Below, piece after piece: positions 7,177 to 15,807 of a stretch of DNA of 64,000 nucleotides. Both the position numbers and the translations under genes were made by a program. How positions within the stretch are numbered: the first letter of the stretch is position 1; every line of letters begins with the position of its first letter. A model generated the notes under the pieces. The model was not told the origin of the DNA. It searched no databases and worked only from the letters and a program-made list of their open reading frames with translations. The stretch lies in the NCBI GenBank assembly GCA_041751935.1, contig JBGSIA010000106.1:1-64000 (forward strand), given 5' to 3'. Source of the stretch: JBBSJZ01 sp041751935 (GTDB taxonomy: Bacteria; Planctomycetota; Planctomycetia; Pirellulales; Pirellulaceae).

Positions 7177-10100
7177 TCACGACGCAGCGGCTCGGTTTCC
7201 GTTCCACCAGCTTTGTTCACCGTGGGCGCGTTGCTCAGGCTCTCGCGGCGTTTGCGGGTTGTATCCGGATTCGACCCATTGGCTACGCATCGCTTCAGCC
7301 GCAGCCTCGTCGGCGTCGATCGTGCCGTTCGCAGGCTCGCGTTCGTACCAAGCCCAGCCAATCGCTGGTGCGGGTTCGTCGATGTACTCGATCTCCTCCG
7401 TAAAGGTTTCCGGTTCGTCGTAGTCCTCATAGACGACTTCGCGAACGACCGCCGCTGGCTTGGGTTTCCGCTTGGGCTTGGGCTTGGGTTGCGGTCGCTC
7501 GACATACACGATCTTGGTTTTTGGCACCGGCTTCGGCTCCGGCTCGACCATGACCACTGTTTTCTCTGGCTCTGCGGCAACCGGTTCTTCCTCCGGCTCT
7601 ACAACGGAGTCTTCTTCGTACACCTCTTCAATTTCTTCTTCGTACTCTTCTTGATGCTGGTCAGGCTCCGGCGGCAACAGTACCGAGGCACGCCCAGGGC
7701 GTCCCTGTGCGGGCATGATTCGCACTTCGACTTCGATGTCGTGGAAGATATCGACGATGTGTTGGTGACAGGTAAACATCAGTACTTGATGCCCCAGTTC
7801 GGCAAACGTCTTCAATGTCCGCGCCGCATAGATTGCACGATCGCGGTCGAAGTTCACCAAAACATCATCGAGCACCAGCGGCAGCATCACACCACGCCGC
7901 GCGTATGCCGCCGCCAGCGACAATCGCAATGCGATGAACACGGCTTCGCGCGTTCCGCGACTAAGCACTTCCAGGGGCAACGACTTTCCTTCAGCACCGT
8001 CTATTTTGAGTTTGTTTGTTCCTAGCGGCGTCCATATCCGCGTGTATTTGCCATCGGTCAATTGCCGCAGAAACGACGATGCTTCGCGAAGTGTCTCCGG
8101 CTGTCGTTCACGCTCGAAGGTATTGCAGACGTCTTCGAGCAGCACGCTGGCGACCGCCAACGTTTGCCATCGCCTCACCATCGATTCAATTTTGCGTTCG
8201 ACACAACCGAGTTCCAACTGGACGGTTGACAATCGATTGTCGTCACTGAGCTGTTTCATCTCTTGAGCCAACTCACCCTGGCGGGTGCGCAGCGCCGCGA
8301 CTCGCTCTTCGGTTTCCGTCATCCGTGTTGTCAGCGATTCCCAACGTTTTTCTAAGTCGCTGGCCTTGGCGCCTTGGATCTCTCTGGCGACGTCGTCGTA
8401 GGGAGCTTGGTTGCCGATGATCGAACGAACTTGTTTTTCCAGCTCCGCGTACTTGGTTCGCATTTGTGCCAAGTTGCTCTTGGTATCCACCATTGCGTAG
8501 AACTGTTCTTGCGTCGCCACGCCACACTTGGCCCACAACGCGCGTCGCTGTTGTTCGCCACGTTCGATACTGCGGAAGTACGCGGATTGCTGGCGTTTGA
8601 GCTGGGTGTCTTGTTCCTTCAGTTCACGTCGACGTTTGATCCAATGTTGTTGACGAGAGAGTTCCTCGTGCAAATGATTGAGCTGTTCGAGCGGCCCAGT
8701 TCGTGGTTTTTGACGCGTGCTGTGATCGTCAAACTTATCGGATTTGTCTCGCTTGTCGCGACGGTCATCGTCAATTTTGGGTTGCGTTTTCACTGCGTCT
8801 TCCTGGACTTCCAGTGCTTCCAGGTACAACGCTTCGATGCGTTTGGCGATCGTTTGACGTTCGCGAGATCGCTGCTCTCGCTCGATCGTCAGCTCATCCA
8901 CTCGGCGACGACTCGATTGCATCGTTTCGTAACCATCGCTCAGTTTGCGAACACTCGACGGCGACATGGAATCGCTTAAACCAAGCTTATCCAAAGTTGC
9001 GGTCCACATACGACGCGCGTCCTTGAGCCCGTCGCCAGCAGAGGTCGCGCGGTCACGCGACGTCTTGTAGGACTGAAGTGCCGCTTGATGTGCGTGATAG
9101 GTCGGCAAGGCAGCTTCGAGTTCGCTTAGCAATTGTTCGCTCTCGCGAAGTCGCAACTCCAACGATTGACCGTTGGTGGGCAGCGACGAATCGACGCTAT
9201 CACGCTCTGCTTCAACTTCGCGAATTTGTCGCCGCAGCGTATCGATTTGACGCTCGCAATCCTCCAGGTCCAACGACGATCCGCGGCGTCCATTTTCACG
9301 GCCAAAGTAAAAGGTCGTTAAACAGAGGAACCCAATGAACACGCAAATGAAGCCCCAATTCGGATCGGGGTCTTGGACAAACCAAGTCGCACCGAGCACA
9401 TTGAAGATGCCGTAGAATAGCGCCAGTCCACCGATGACAAAAGGCACGCCCAACAGGATCGCGCGATCCACCGGCAGAGCCTCGGCCGTTGTCAAGTCGA
9501 TCGACTCTTTCTCCAAGTCACGATAATGTCGTTTCAGCTTATCAAGGTGCTCGCCCAGCTGAATTCGATGTTTGATCGAGCTGATGGTTTCTGTCTGCTG
9601 ACGAATCGCTTGCTGTAGATTTCCAGCGCGGGCGCGCTCGAGAATCTCACGCAGATTCTCGCCCAGTTTATCAGCCTTGGCCTTGTGTTCACCTGCTTCG
9701 GATCGCGACTGTTTGAGCAAAAACATTTGCTCCTTGACCTGTTTCGCTGGTCCCGAGAGCGCCGATAACGTTTGCTTGGAAAGATCCGGCAGCGGGCTGC
9801 TGTCGCCATCAGCAATCGCCAGCCGATCGGTTTCATCAATGCCCAATCGCTCGGCATCGGCATCCAGTTGACGTTTAGCCTTGGCGATTTGGTCGTCCAG
9901 TCGCGTGATCTGTTCTTCAAGAGCTTCGATCCAAGTGCCTTGTTCGGCTGCCGCTTCGATGCGCCCCTGCAAGTCGAACATTCGCTTGCTAAGCGGCAAT
10001 TGTTCGGCTTTGTCTCGCAACTCACGACGACGTTTTCTGACTTCTTCGAGCTTTTCTCGCTTCTCGGCGACCAGCGCATCGATTTGAACCAGTTGACTTG

Positions 10101-10941
10101 GTGCTTCATCGGGAAGCATCGTTTGATGCTCGGTCTTGGCGATGCTATCGGCCAGCTCCGCGCGTTCTTTCCAAGTATCAAAAACGGCGGTCGCGACTTC
10201 CACGCAACGGCTCTCGCGTTCCCATGCTCCTAGCCGCTCGGTGAGTTGCTCGATTTCTTGCAGTTGCACTCGACGCTGTGTCGCCAACTCGCTCCAGCGG
10301 CGTCCACCACGCGTCAGTTGTTCGACCTCGTCGCGCAGTTTCTCTCGCTTTAAAATCAATCCAGCCAGTTTCGTCTTTTCATTCTCGTCATCGGGAGTCG
10401 TCCGACCGATCATGTCTTGGCGACCACTGCGCAGTGAACGCATCACGTCGACAAGTGAGACACGATCCAGGCCACTGGACAGTTTGTACAATTCATCCGC
10501 AGCGCTGGTGTCATCGAGCGTGCTAAGTTCCTGCAGTTCACGGATGCCGATCGCGAACACATTGGTAAAGATCGGCTCGTCGATTCCACCGAGCAAACTC
10601 GTCAATCGATGCTGGCCCTGTGACAAGCCGTCTTGACCGGTGACGGCCAGATTGCCGACCACGCCGGAGTCCGTTAATTGGCTGTGACGGCGGACTTGGT
10701 AACCTCCGCCTGGACCCGTGATTCGAATTGCACCACCAGGAGTTCCGCCGTGCAACGGTGGCAAGTAGCGGCCACGTCGGTCGGACGAAAATCCGTACAA
10801 CATCGCCCGCAAGAATTGCATCAACGTCGTTTTGCCTGCCTCGTTGGGGCCGTAAAACAAGGTCATGCCATCTTGCATCGAGTCGACGGACAATCCTGTC
10901 CACACGCCGAACCCGTCGATTTGAATGTCTTTTACTTTCAT
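7177..10941 (-). CDS. SMC/SbcC-like AAA ATPase of the YhaN type with membrane hairpin and acidic/KP-rich tail
   Basis: A 1254-residue DNA-repair-type ATPase. The N-terminal half-domain carries Walker A GPNEAGKT at 31-38. Long coiled coils flank a central pair of transmembrane helices at roughly 490-545 (LLGVPFVIGGLALFYGIF ... FICVFIGFLCLTTFYFG), a feature of YhaN-type proteins. The C-terminal half has the LSRGTREAVFIALRL signature and Walker B LPLVLDDVLVNFD near residue 1020, followed by TCHQ. After about residue 1080 comes an unusual tail of some 170 residues: Glu-rich, then PKPKPKRKPKP, then acidic again. The gene overlaps the upstream phosphoesterase by four bases (ATGA), so the two are probably translated together as an SbcCD-like complex. 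The ATG at 10941 has AAGGA just before it. Confidence 0.9.
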   Translation of the reverse strand: MKVKDIQIDGFGVWTGLSVDSMQDGMTLFYGPNEAGKTTLMQFLRAMLYGFSSDRRGRYLPPLHGGTPGGAIRITGPGGGYQVRRHSQLTDSGVVGNLAVTGQDGLSQGQHRLTSLLGGIDEPIFTNVFAIGIRELQELSTLDDTSAADELYKLSSGLDRVSLVDVMRSLRSGRQDMIGRTTPDDENEKTKLAGLILKREKLRDEVEQLTRGGRRWSELATQRRVQLQEIEQLTERLGAWERESRCVEVATAVFDTWKERAELADSIAKTEHQTMLPDEAPSQLVQIDALVAEKREKLEEVRKRRRELRDKAEQLPLSKRMFDLQGRIEAAAEQGTWIEALEEQITRLDDQIAKAKRQLDADAERLGIDETDRLAIADGDSSPLPDLSKQTLSALSGPAKQVKEQMFLLKQSRSEAGEHKAKADKLGENLREILERARAGNLQQAIRQQTETISSIKHRIQLGEHLDKLKRHYRDLEKESIDLTTAEALPVDRAILLGVPFVIGGLALFYGIFNVLGATWFVQDPDPNWGFICVFIGFLCLTTFYFGRENGRRGSSLDLEDCERQIDTLRRQIREVEAERDSVDSSLPTNGQSLELRLRESEQLLSELEAALPTYHAHQAALQSYKTSRDRATSAGDGLKDARRMWTATLDKLGLSDSMSPSSVRKLSDGYETMQSSRRRVDELTIEREQRSRERQTIAKRIEALYLEALEVQEDAVKTQPKIDDDRRDKRDKSDKFDDHSTRQKPRTGPLEQLNHLHEELSRQQHWIKRRRELKEQDTQLKRQQSAYFRSIERGEQQRRALWAKCGVATQEQFYAMVDTKSNLAQMRTKYAELEKQVRSIIGNQAPYDDVAREIQGAKASDLEKRWESLTTRMTETEERVAALRTRQGELAQEMKQLSDDNRLSTVQLELGCVERKIESMVRRWQTLAVASVLLEDVCNTFERERQPETLREASSFLRQLTDGKYTRIWTPLGTNKLKIDGAEGKSLPLEVLSRGTREAVFIALRLSLAAAYARRGVMLPLVLDDVLVNFDRDRAIYAARTLKTFAELGHQVLMFTCHQHIVDIFHDIEVEVRIMPAQGRPGRASVLLPPEPDQHQEEYEEEIEEVYEEDSVVEPEEEPVAAEPEKTVVMVEPEPKPVPKTKIVYVERPQPKPKPKRKPKPAAVVREVVYEDYDEPETFTEEIEYIDEPAPAIGWAWYEREPANGTIDADEAAAEAMRSQWVESGYNPQTPREPEQRAHGEQSWWNGNRAAAS

Positions 10942-12182
10942 GATCCTTGCACCAATTGAGGCTTCCCGCCGCGGAGCAACTCGACGCCCAACAGCGTCGC
11001 TTGATCAAGTACGTCGATACGCGCACTTGAAGAAATTTCGGCCAACATACCTGCCGTTGTTCCCGGCAAGCCCACATGCTCTTCGGTAAACGGCAACAGA
11101 TTCAACTCACGAGCCTCGGCTTTGCGAAACTTGTCCGCTGCCCGCAGAAAGTCGCCCAGGATGGTGTCTTCGTCATTCCACGTTTTCGGATAGTGACGCG
11201 GCGGTCGAATCGTCAATTTCGCGGTCCAAGCCGATGGGGCGCCGTGGCCATATTCGCGTCGTAACCACTTCAGTAGTTCCTCGGCATCACCGATCGAATG
11301 CAACGTATCGCCGTCACCGATCGAGATGTCCCAGCCAATAATCAAGTGGCGTCCGCCGTGCTCGTGCTGTAGCCGTGCAATACGTTCACCAATCAGATTC
11401 TTAACGCTGCCGATCGCCGCAATCTCTGCTGCATCAATCTCGACTCGACAGTAGCGGAACACGTCGCACTCGATCCGATGAATCCGCGTCGTTTGGTCCG
11501 AGTCGACGTCAACGATCGTGTAGCCGTGACCATCGCACTCCTCGAGCGAGCGGCCTTGAGGAGAACCGCAATAAACTGCACCCGCCGTTGCACCGCCATC
11601 GAGCACGCGTCGATTGTGCTCGCCACCCAGTGCCCAATAATCGAAGCGCCCTTCAGCAAGCGCCGAGGCCTCCGCGTGTCCGTAGCCCAGTGCCACCGTG
11701 AAATCATCGGTCGGTTCGATGCGATAGCTGGGCACAAGCAAAACGCTGCGACCTTCACTGCTGCGGCCGATGACTTGGCAAATCGTTCGTCCAGCCCGCT
11801 CCACGGGAACCGTGCTGACACGCGATTTTGAAAACAGGGTCACATTGCCGGGCAGCGGTGCCGCCTCGGGCCACTTTTGCGGATCGTCGGCGACCCCAGC
11901 AGACCAGAAAACAGGGATTTTCTTGGCGTCGAGCTTCTCGAAATTGTCCAGCAGCATCGACATGCCGTGCGGCCCGGCAGCCAACGGACTGAGCAAGTCC
12001 CCACACAAACACAAGAAATCGACATTTCCGGTGATCGCCGCATCGAACACAGCTTGTGCCGCCTTCCACGGCGCATTGGCCATCGCTTCTCGCAAATGGC
12101 CCGGCAGAGAGTCCAAATCACTTAGAGGTTGCTCGAGATGAAAGTCACTGGCGTGGATAAAGCGGAATGATTCGCCCGGCAT
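10938..12182 (-). CDS. Mre11/SbcD (YhaO)-like metallophosphoesterase, divergent active site
   Basis: The 414-residue partner of the downstream SMC-like ATPase. Motif I is HASDFH (Asp13, His15) and motif II is LCGDLLSP (Asp62). Where active nucleases have GNHD, this protein has SAGVADDP (residues 94-101). The GHxH motif reads ALGGEH (only His189 kept), and another His lies in LGYGHAE (His169). The fold is therefore recognisable, but several metal ligands are missing, so nuclease activity is doubtful or uses a changed metal site. The start at 12182 is supported by GGAGGG five bases upstream; the frame extends 14 codons further without a ribosome site. It is the first gene of the pair, with a 15-base palindrome 70 bases upstream. 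Confidence 0.85.
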   Translation of the reverse strand: MPGESFRFIHASDFHLEQPLSDLDSLPGHLREAMANAPWKAAQAVFDAAITGNVDFLCLCGDLLSPLAAGPHGMSMLLDNFEKLDAKKIPVFWSAGVADDPQKWPEAAPLPGNVTLFSKSRVSTVPVERAGRTICQVIGRSSEGRSVLLVPSYRIEPTDDFTVALGYGHAEASALAEGRFDYWALGGEHNRRVLDGGATAGAVYCGSPQGRSLEECDGHGYTIVDVDSDQTTRIHRIECDVFRYCRVEIDAAEIAAIGSVKNLIGERIARLQHEHGGRHLIIGWDISIGDGDTLHSIGDAEELLKWLRREYGHGAPSAWTAKLTIRPPRHYPKTWNDEDTILGDFLRAADKFRKAEARELNLLPFTEEHVGLPGTTAGMLAEISSSARIDVLDQATLLGVELLRGGKPQLVQGS

Positions 12183-12232
12183 GGGTTCCCTCCGGTGGCG
12201 GCGCAAAAATCGTACGTTGGACACTTTCCAAG

Positions 12233-12252
12233 CGGAAAAAACGTGTTTTCCG
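12233..12252. repeat. Small hairpin upstream of the YhaO-like gene
   Basis: CGGAAAA and TTTTCCG are perfect reverse complements around a six-base loop. The hairpin lies between the DoxX-like gene (ending at 12369) and the phosphoesterase start at 12182, directly beside a 15-base palindrome. It could end the upstream minus-strand transcript, although no T-run follows on that strand. Confidence 0.4.
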
Positions 12253-12266
12253 TCACATCATGTGAC
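12252..12266. promoter_or_regulatory. 15-base perfect palindrome, operator-like, upstream of the YhaO/YhaN pair
   Basis: GTCACAT-C-ATGTGAC is a perfect 7+1+7 palindrome located 70-84 bases before the phosphoesterase start codon, at a distance typical for an operator in a promoter region. No matching regulator gene is adjacent, so the binding protein is unknown. Confidence 0.4.
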
Positions 12267-12368
12267 TGGGGGTCCAGCGGGAGTGGACCACCGCGAGGTA
12301 GCGTCGACCTGGGAGTTTAACGGAATTCGTGAAACCGAGCCAAGTGGAGTTTTTTCCGTAGGGACCTG

Positions 12369-13568
12369 CTATTGCGATACGAGCCAGAACGGCTGGAGCA
12401 AGCGGCGGATCTCTGTTTCTCCGATGGCGACTTTCTCTACCCGGCGGCCGGTCCAGCGGTCCGAAACGCCCTGCACAACGCATCGCATGGCGTCATCGAG
12501 CTGGTAGGTTGCCGCTAAATGGGCCACGATCGACAATTGATAGCGAGACTGGGGATAAATTGGTACACCTCTCTGGTCGAGCGACCATTGATCCAGATCG
12601 ATATCGATCCAACCAGAACTCGCATGCGATTCCGCTAAGATTTCTTGCAAACTACTCGGCAGCGACTGAACAGCCGATGCATGAACCTGTACTTTCACTC
12701 GACTATTGTGGGGAGAATAGAGTGCCCAAGACGGCCAGTGGTCAAAATAGCCCCATCGCTCAGCTAGGGGCAGAACAACCACTAGGCCCAACAACGCGTA
12801 AGCGATCATTGATACTGAATGCGTCGAAATTGGATTCCGTGGGGACGAGTCCTGTGGATACCACCGCACGAACAGTTCCCAGGCGACATACGCTAACAAA
12901 AGGTTCCACAACAACACGCCGTAGCTGTGATTGAAACCCAAGGGACCAAGCATCACGAACAATCCAATATGCATCGCCATGATCAGCCAACCAGCAACCT
13001 GGCGAGTGGACTGAAATAAAACGCCTACTCCGCCCGCTAATTCAATCAGCGGCAAAGCAATCGCTAAAGCAATTTTTTGCTTCTCGCCAACTCGCCCTTC
13101 CAATCCGAGGCAGGATAGCGGCGGCCGCAGAAAGTCTTGCCCGACGGTGTGAATGAATTGGTAATCCAGTTTCCCCAGAGCGCTGTAGATATAGGTACTG
13201 GCAAGGAACCAAATCAGGCACCGTCGTGCGGGGCGTTCGTCCAGAGCCGCGAACAGCACACCAGCGATTGCGGCTTGGTACGCCCAGGGTTGCAAACGGT
13301 GCTGATCAACGACGAACGAAACGACCAAGCAACAACTGATTACACCCCAGGCTACCGATGATTGCGTGGGGAATGTGACCGCCACGAAGCAGGCGAAATA
13401 AACTCCGACCAGCGACAGCGTCGCCAGCCACCACGAGACGGATGGCGTGATCGCTAACATTGCCACGCTCGGGTAAGCATTGTTGGACAACACATTACCC
13501 GGCAACCATAGCCTCCACGTTGCCGCGATGAGCAACACCAAACATGCCGCCCAGACGCGAGACAACAT
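12369..13568 (-). CDS. DoxX/MauE-like polytopic membrane protein
   Basis: A 399-residue integral membrane protein with about nine hydrophobic segments in the first 280 residues. STYIYSALGKLDYQF and LPLIELAGGVGVL resemble the conserved segments of DoxX/MauE-type and vitamin-K-carboxylase-like (HTTM) membrane proteins. The final 110 residues are soluble (SRVKVQVHASAVQSLPSSL...). The function is not known; related families are linked to redox or carboxylation chemistry. Its ATG at 13568 shares one base with the TAA of the upstream DUF3500 gene (TAATG), so translation is probably coupled. Confidence 0.65.
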   Translation of the reverse strand: MLSRVWAACLVLLIAATWRLWLPGNVLSNNAYPSVAMLAITPSVSWWLATLSLVGVYFACFVAVTFPTQSSVAWGVISCCLVVSFVVDQHRLQPWAYQAAIAGVLFAALDERPARRCLIWFLASTYIYSALGKLDYQFIHTVGQDFLRPPLSCLGLEGRVGEKQKIALAIALPLIELAGGVGVLFQSTRQVAGWLIMAMHIGLFVMLGPLGFNHSYGVLLWNLLLAYVAWELFVRWYPQDSSPRNPISTHSVSMIAYALLGLVVVLPLAERWGYFDHWPSWALYSPHNSRVKVQVHASAVQSLPSSLQEILAESHASSGWIDIDLDQWSLDQRGVPIYPQSRYQLSIVAHLAATYQLDDAMRCVVQGVSDRWTGRRVEKVAIGETEIRRLLQPFWLVSQ

Positions 13569-14584
13569 TAGGCATTCGTCTTCACGTCAGCCGAATCCGC
13601 AACGTTGACCCACACATGAACGTGGGGTGCACCGCGGTAGTGCCAAACGAACGACGGGCCTTCCAGTCGCCAATTGTCCCACACACCATCGCCGCCAAGA
13701 TCGTTGTCGCTAAAGAACGCTAGGTGACAGGCATCCAAACCACCTTGAGTTTTCAGACAGGCCATTGCCTCGTCGCGATCACTTTGGCGATACATTTCCA
13801 CTAGCTTTTGCAGCACCGACTGCAGATGCTCGCGCTGGTCCGCCGACATTTCGGTGACCGGGATACCGGAAAACTTCGCGTCACTGCCTTGAAACCCGAC
13901 GGCTTGCTCGCGCGGCGTCTTGGGAAGCACGGCAAGTTTCTGTTGACGCCCGTCAAACATTTTGTACAAGTCGTTTGCCGCAACGGCTTGATGCCAAAAA
14001 ACATTGTCCGGATGCGTTGGGCCTTCGTTGAACTCGGGTGCGTGACCGTAGAAAATCGGGCCACCAAATGCCACATGATCCGCCGAATCCCCGTCACAGC
14101 GCAGCGTCATATGTCGCCCTGTCATCACGAGTTCAAACTTACCTTCACCGGGCTTGCCGAAGATCGCAATTGATTGCTCGTGACCAAAGCCACCTGCGTC
14201 GTCTTCGAGTTGTTGGTAGTAGCGTTCATGCCAAGCCGGATCGATAATCGATTCGAATACCTTGGTGATCAATTCGCGTTGGTCGTCGGTGTAAAAGTCC
14301 GAAATTATTTCGTGATCGGTGATGTTCCAGTTATTGGCAACAAACGTTCGCAACAGCCCTCGTTTCTTGTCCATGTGATCCCAATCAAAACACACGGACT
14401 TCTTTTGTTTGTCCGAGAGTGATTGATAGAGCAGTCCAGTAAGCGATTCTGCGGTCGCCGCTGGCGCAGCGGCGGGAGCGGGTTCCGCCAGCAATCGCGT
14501 TGAACCGGCAAGCGAGCCAGCACCAATCGCAGCGGTAGCCGTTCCCAGAAATTGACGGCGATTCAGATTTTGAAATTCTCGCAT
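13568..14584 (-). CDS. DUF3500 family protein with Tat signal peptide
   Basis: A 338-residue exported protein. NRRQFLGTATAAIGAGSLAG near the N-terminus is a twin-arginine signal, so the protein is folded before export. The rest matches my recollection of DUF3500: SDKQKKSVCFDWDH, GEGKFELVMTGRHMTLR, GGPIFYGHAP, and a His-rich C-terminus (WHYRGAPHVHVWV) that could bind metal. No reaction is established for the family. The ATG at 14584 directly precedes the Tat motif and has AAGGG upstream. The open frame reaches 64 codons further but is not protein-like there. It is the first gene of a two-gene operon with the DoxX-like protein. Confidence 0.85.
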   Translation of the reverse strand: MREFQNLNRRQFLGTATAAIGAGSLAGSTRLLAEPAPAAAPAATAESLTGLLYQSLSDKQKKSVCFDWDHMDKKRGLLRTFVANNWNITDHEIISDFYTDDQRELITKVFESIIDPAWHERYYQQLEDDAGGFGHEQSIAIFGKPGEGKFELVMTGRHMTLRCDGDSADHVAFGGPIFYGHAPEFNEGPTHPDNVFWHQAVAANDLYKMFDGRQQKLAVLPKTPREQAVGFQGSDAKFSGIPVTEMSADQREHLQSVLQKLVEMYRQSDRDEAMACLKTQGGLDACHLAFFSDNDLGGDGVWDNWRLEGPSFVWHYRGAPHVHVWVNVADSADVKTNA

Positions 14585-14688
14585 GTGACAAACCCTTGGA
14601 GAAAGATGGAGGGAAATCGGGAACCCGAAATTATACTGCCTTAACCAAACCCTTGCTCGATTAACTCGCAAAAATTCCGTTGCGGCTG

Positions 14689-14721
14689 CTTGCCAACAGC
14701 GTCGTGCTGGCGAGTTTTTTT
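14689..14721 (+). terminator. Intrinsic terminator with no upstream plus-strand gene
   Basis: CTTGCCAACA and TGCTGGCGAG form a ten-position stem (one mismatch, one G-T pair) around GCGTCG, followed by seven T residues. This is a strong plus-strand Rho-independent terminator. The genes on both sides, DUF3500 and RidA-like, are on the minus strand, so it must end an unannotated transcript or an antisense RNA starting between about 14585 and 14690. Confidence 0.7.
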
Positions 14722-14851
14722 CTTCCGACCATTGCACAAAATGGTACCGGAAATCGTGAGAGTACCGTCGTTTCAAACGTGGCGACGACTATTAGTCGAT
14801 GTTTCAGGGTTCGGAGACTGAAAGTCACCACCACTTATTCTTCCCGCGATG

Positions 14852-15205
14852 CTAAGTAGCTGCGGTTACGACGAGTTCAATGCGATAGTCGGGCGAAGCA
14901 AGCTGAGCATGGATACAGGCTCGGCTTGGGGCGTGCCCCTCGGGCACCCACGCGTCCCACAACTCGTTGAATGTCGCCAAGTCCGTCGGCTCAGGCAAAT
15001 AAATCATCACCTGTAGGAGACGACTGCGATCACTTCCTACCCATTCCAACCGCTTGTCGACTTGAGCGAGAACCTGCTCGAACTGCGCACGCATTGATTG
15101 CGACGGATCGTCGGGGACCTCGACAAAGTACGCGACTCCGCCATAAACCACTGCGTCAGACCAACGCCGTGTGACACCAATTCGCTGGATATTTATGTTG
15201 TTCAA
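14852..15205 (-). CDS. RidA/YjgF/YER057c/UK114 family protein
   Basis: A 117-residue cytoplasmic protein of the Rid family, whose members hydrolyse reactive enamine/imine intermediates. IQRIGVTRRWSDAVVYGG at the start, LLQVMIYLPE in the middle and HAPSRACIHAQL at the end fit the fold. Arg95 corresponds to the conserved active-site Arg, and Glu110 to the conserved C-terminal Glu. The TTG at 15205 gives the usual family N-terminus. The frame is open to 15325, but the added residues are not family-like, and no ATG lies in the right place. It is monocistronic. Confidence 0.85.
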   Translation of the reverse strand: MNNINIQRIGVTRRWSDAVVYGGVAYFVEVPDDPSQSMRAQFEQVLAQVDKRLEWVGSDRSRLLQVMIYLPEPTDLATFNELWDAWVPEGHAPSRACIHAQLASPDYRIELVVTAAT

Positions 15206-15416
15206 TGTTTTATTTCCATGCTCAGAACCTGCCCGAAAAAGAGCATAGACCCAACACAAACAAAATTGACGAAAATGGCGATCCTTGGGCTTCCAATGAA
15301 GGAACTTGCTTCCCCCTTCATTCAAGAGCCTTTCAGGTAGTCACAAAGCTACGAAACCGGAAATTATTCTCCGCTAAGAAACGCTTCATTGGCAAGCCAA
15401 CCGGTTAAATTTAAGA

Positions 15417-15614
15417 ACCGTCAAAGCTATCGAACCCGAACACTTCGGCATCGTCTCATTCGACTGCGCTAAGCAACGTAGCAAGTGGATGTTCTCCAAC
15501 TTCAACGGCCGTGTGCTTACCGAACCCACGCCAGTCGAGCATACCAGCGGTGCACTCTCTGCAATGACAACATTGGTCCGTGATGTCGCGGCAGCCGAAG
15601 CGATCCTTCATTCT
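15417..15614 (+). pseudogene. N-terminal remnant of an IS110-family transposase
   Basis: The plus-strand frame reads EPEHFGIVSFDCAKQRSKWM, then FSNFNGRVLTEPTPVEHTSGAL. This matches the N-terminal part of IS110 transposases, including the first acidic residue of their DEDD catalytic domain (FDCAK). There is no ATG before 15489 in this frame, a stop lies at 15375, and the expected 'VERTGNYH' and C-terminal Ser-containing domain are absent after about 15610. The frame continues open to 15995, but the sequence is no longer IS110-like. I therefore read it as a truncated insertion-sequence remnant. It lies beside a permease gene that appears shortened. Confidence 0.6.
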
Positions 15615-15807
15615 GCCATCAAAGGCTACGGTTCGGTCACGTTGCCTTCTCCACCCGCTAACAGTCTTCGCAAGCAATCTCTCGATCTCCTTCATTTCGC
15701 TAAGCGGGCCAACGGCAACCATACGGAATGCAAGACCCTCGCTGAGTTGCTGTTCAGTGTTACCGTATTCGCACAAAGCATCAATATTCAAGGCAGAGCA
15801 TCCGGCT

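Noticed and set aside
7213..8025. Plus-strand 270-codon frame opposite the YhaN-like gene
   Set aside because: Antisense shadow of the ATPase C-terminus and tail; the sequence (HRLRLRLDHDH...) mirrors the minus-strand codons.
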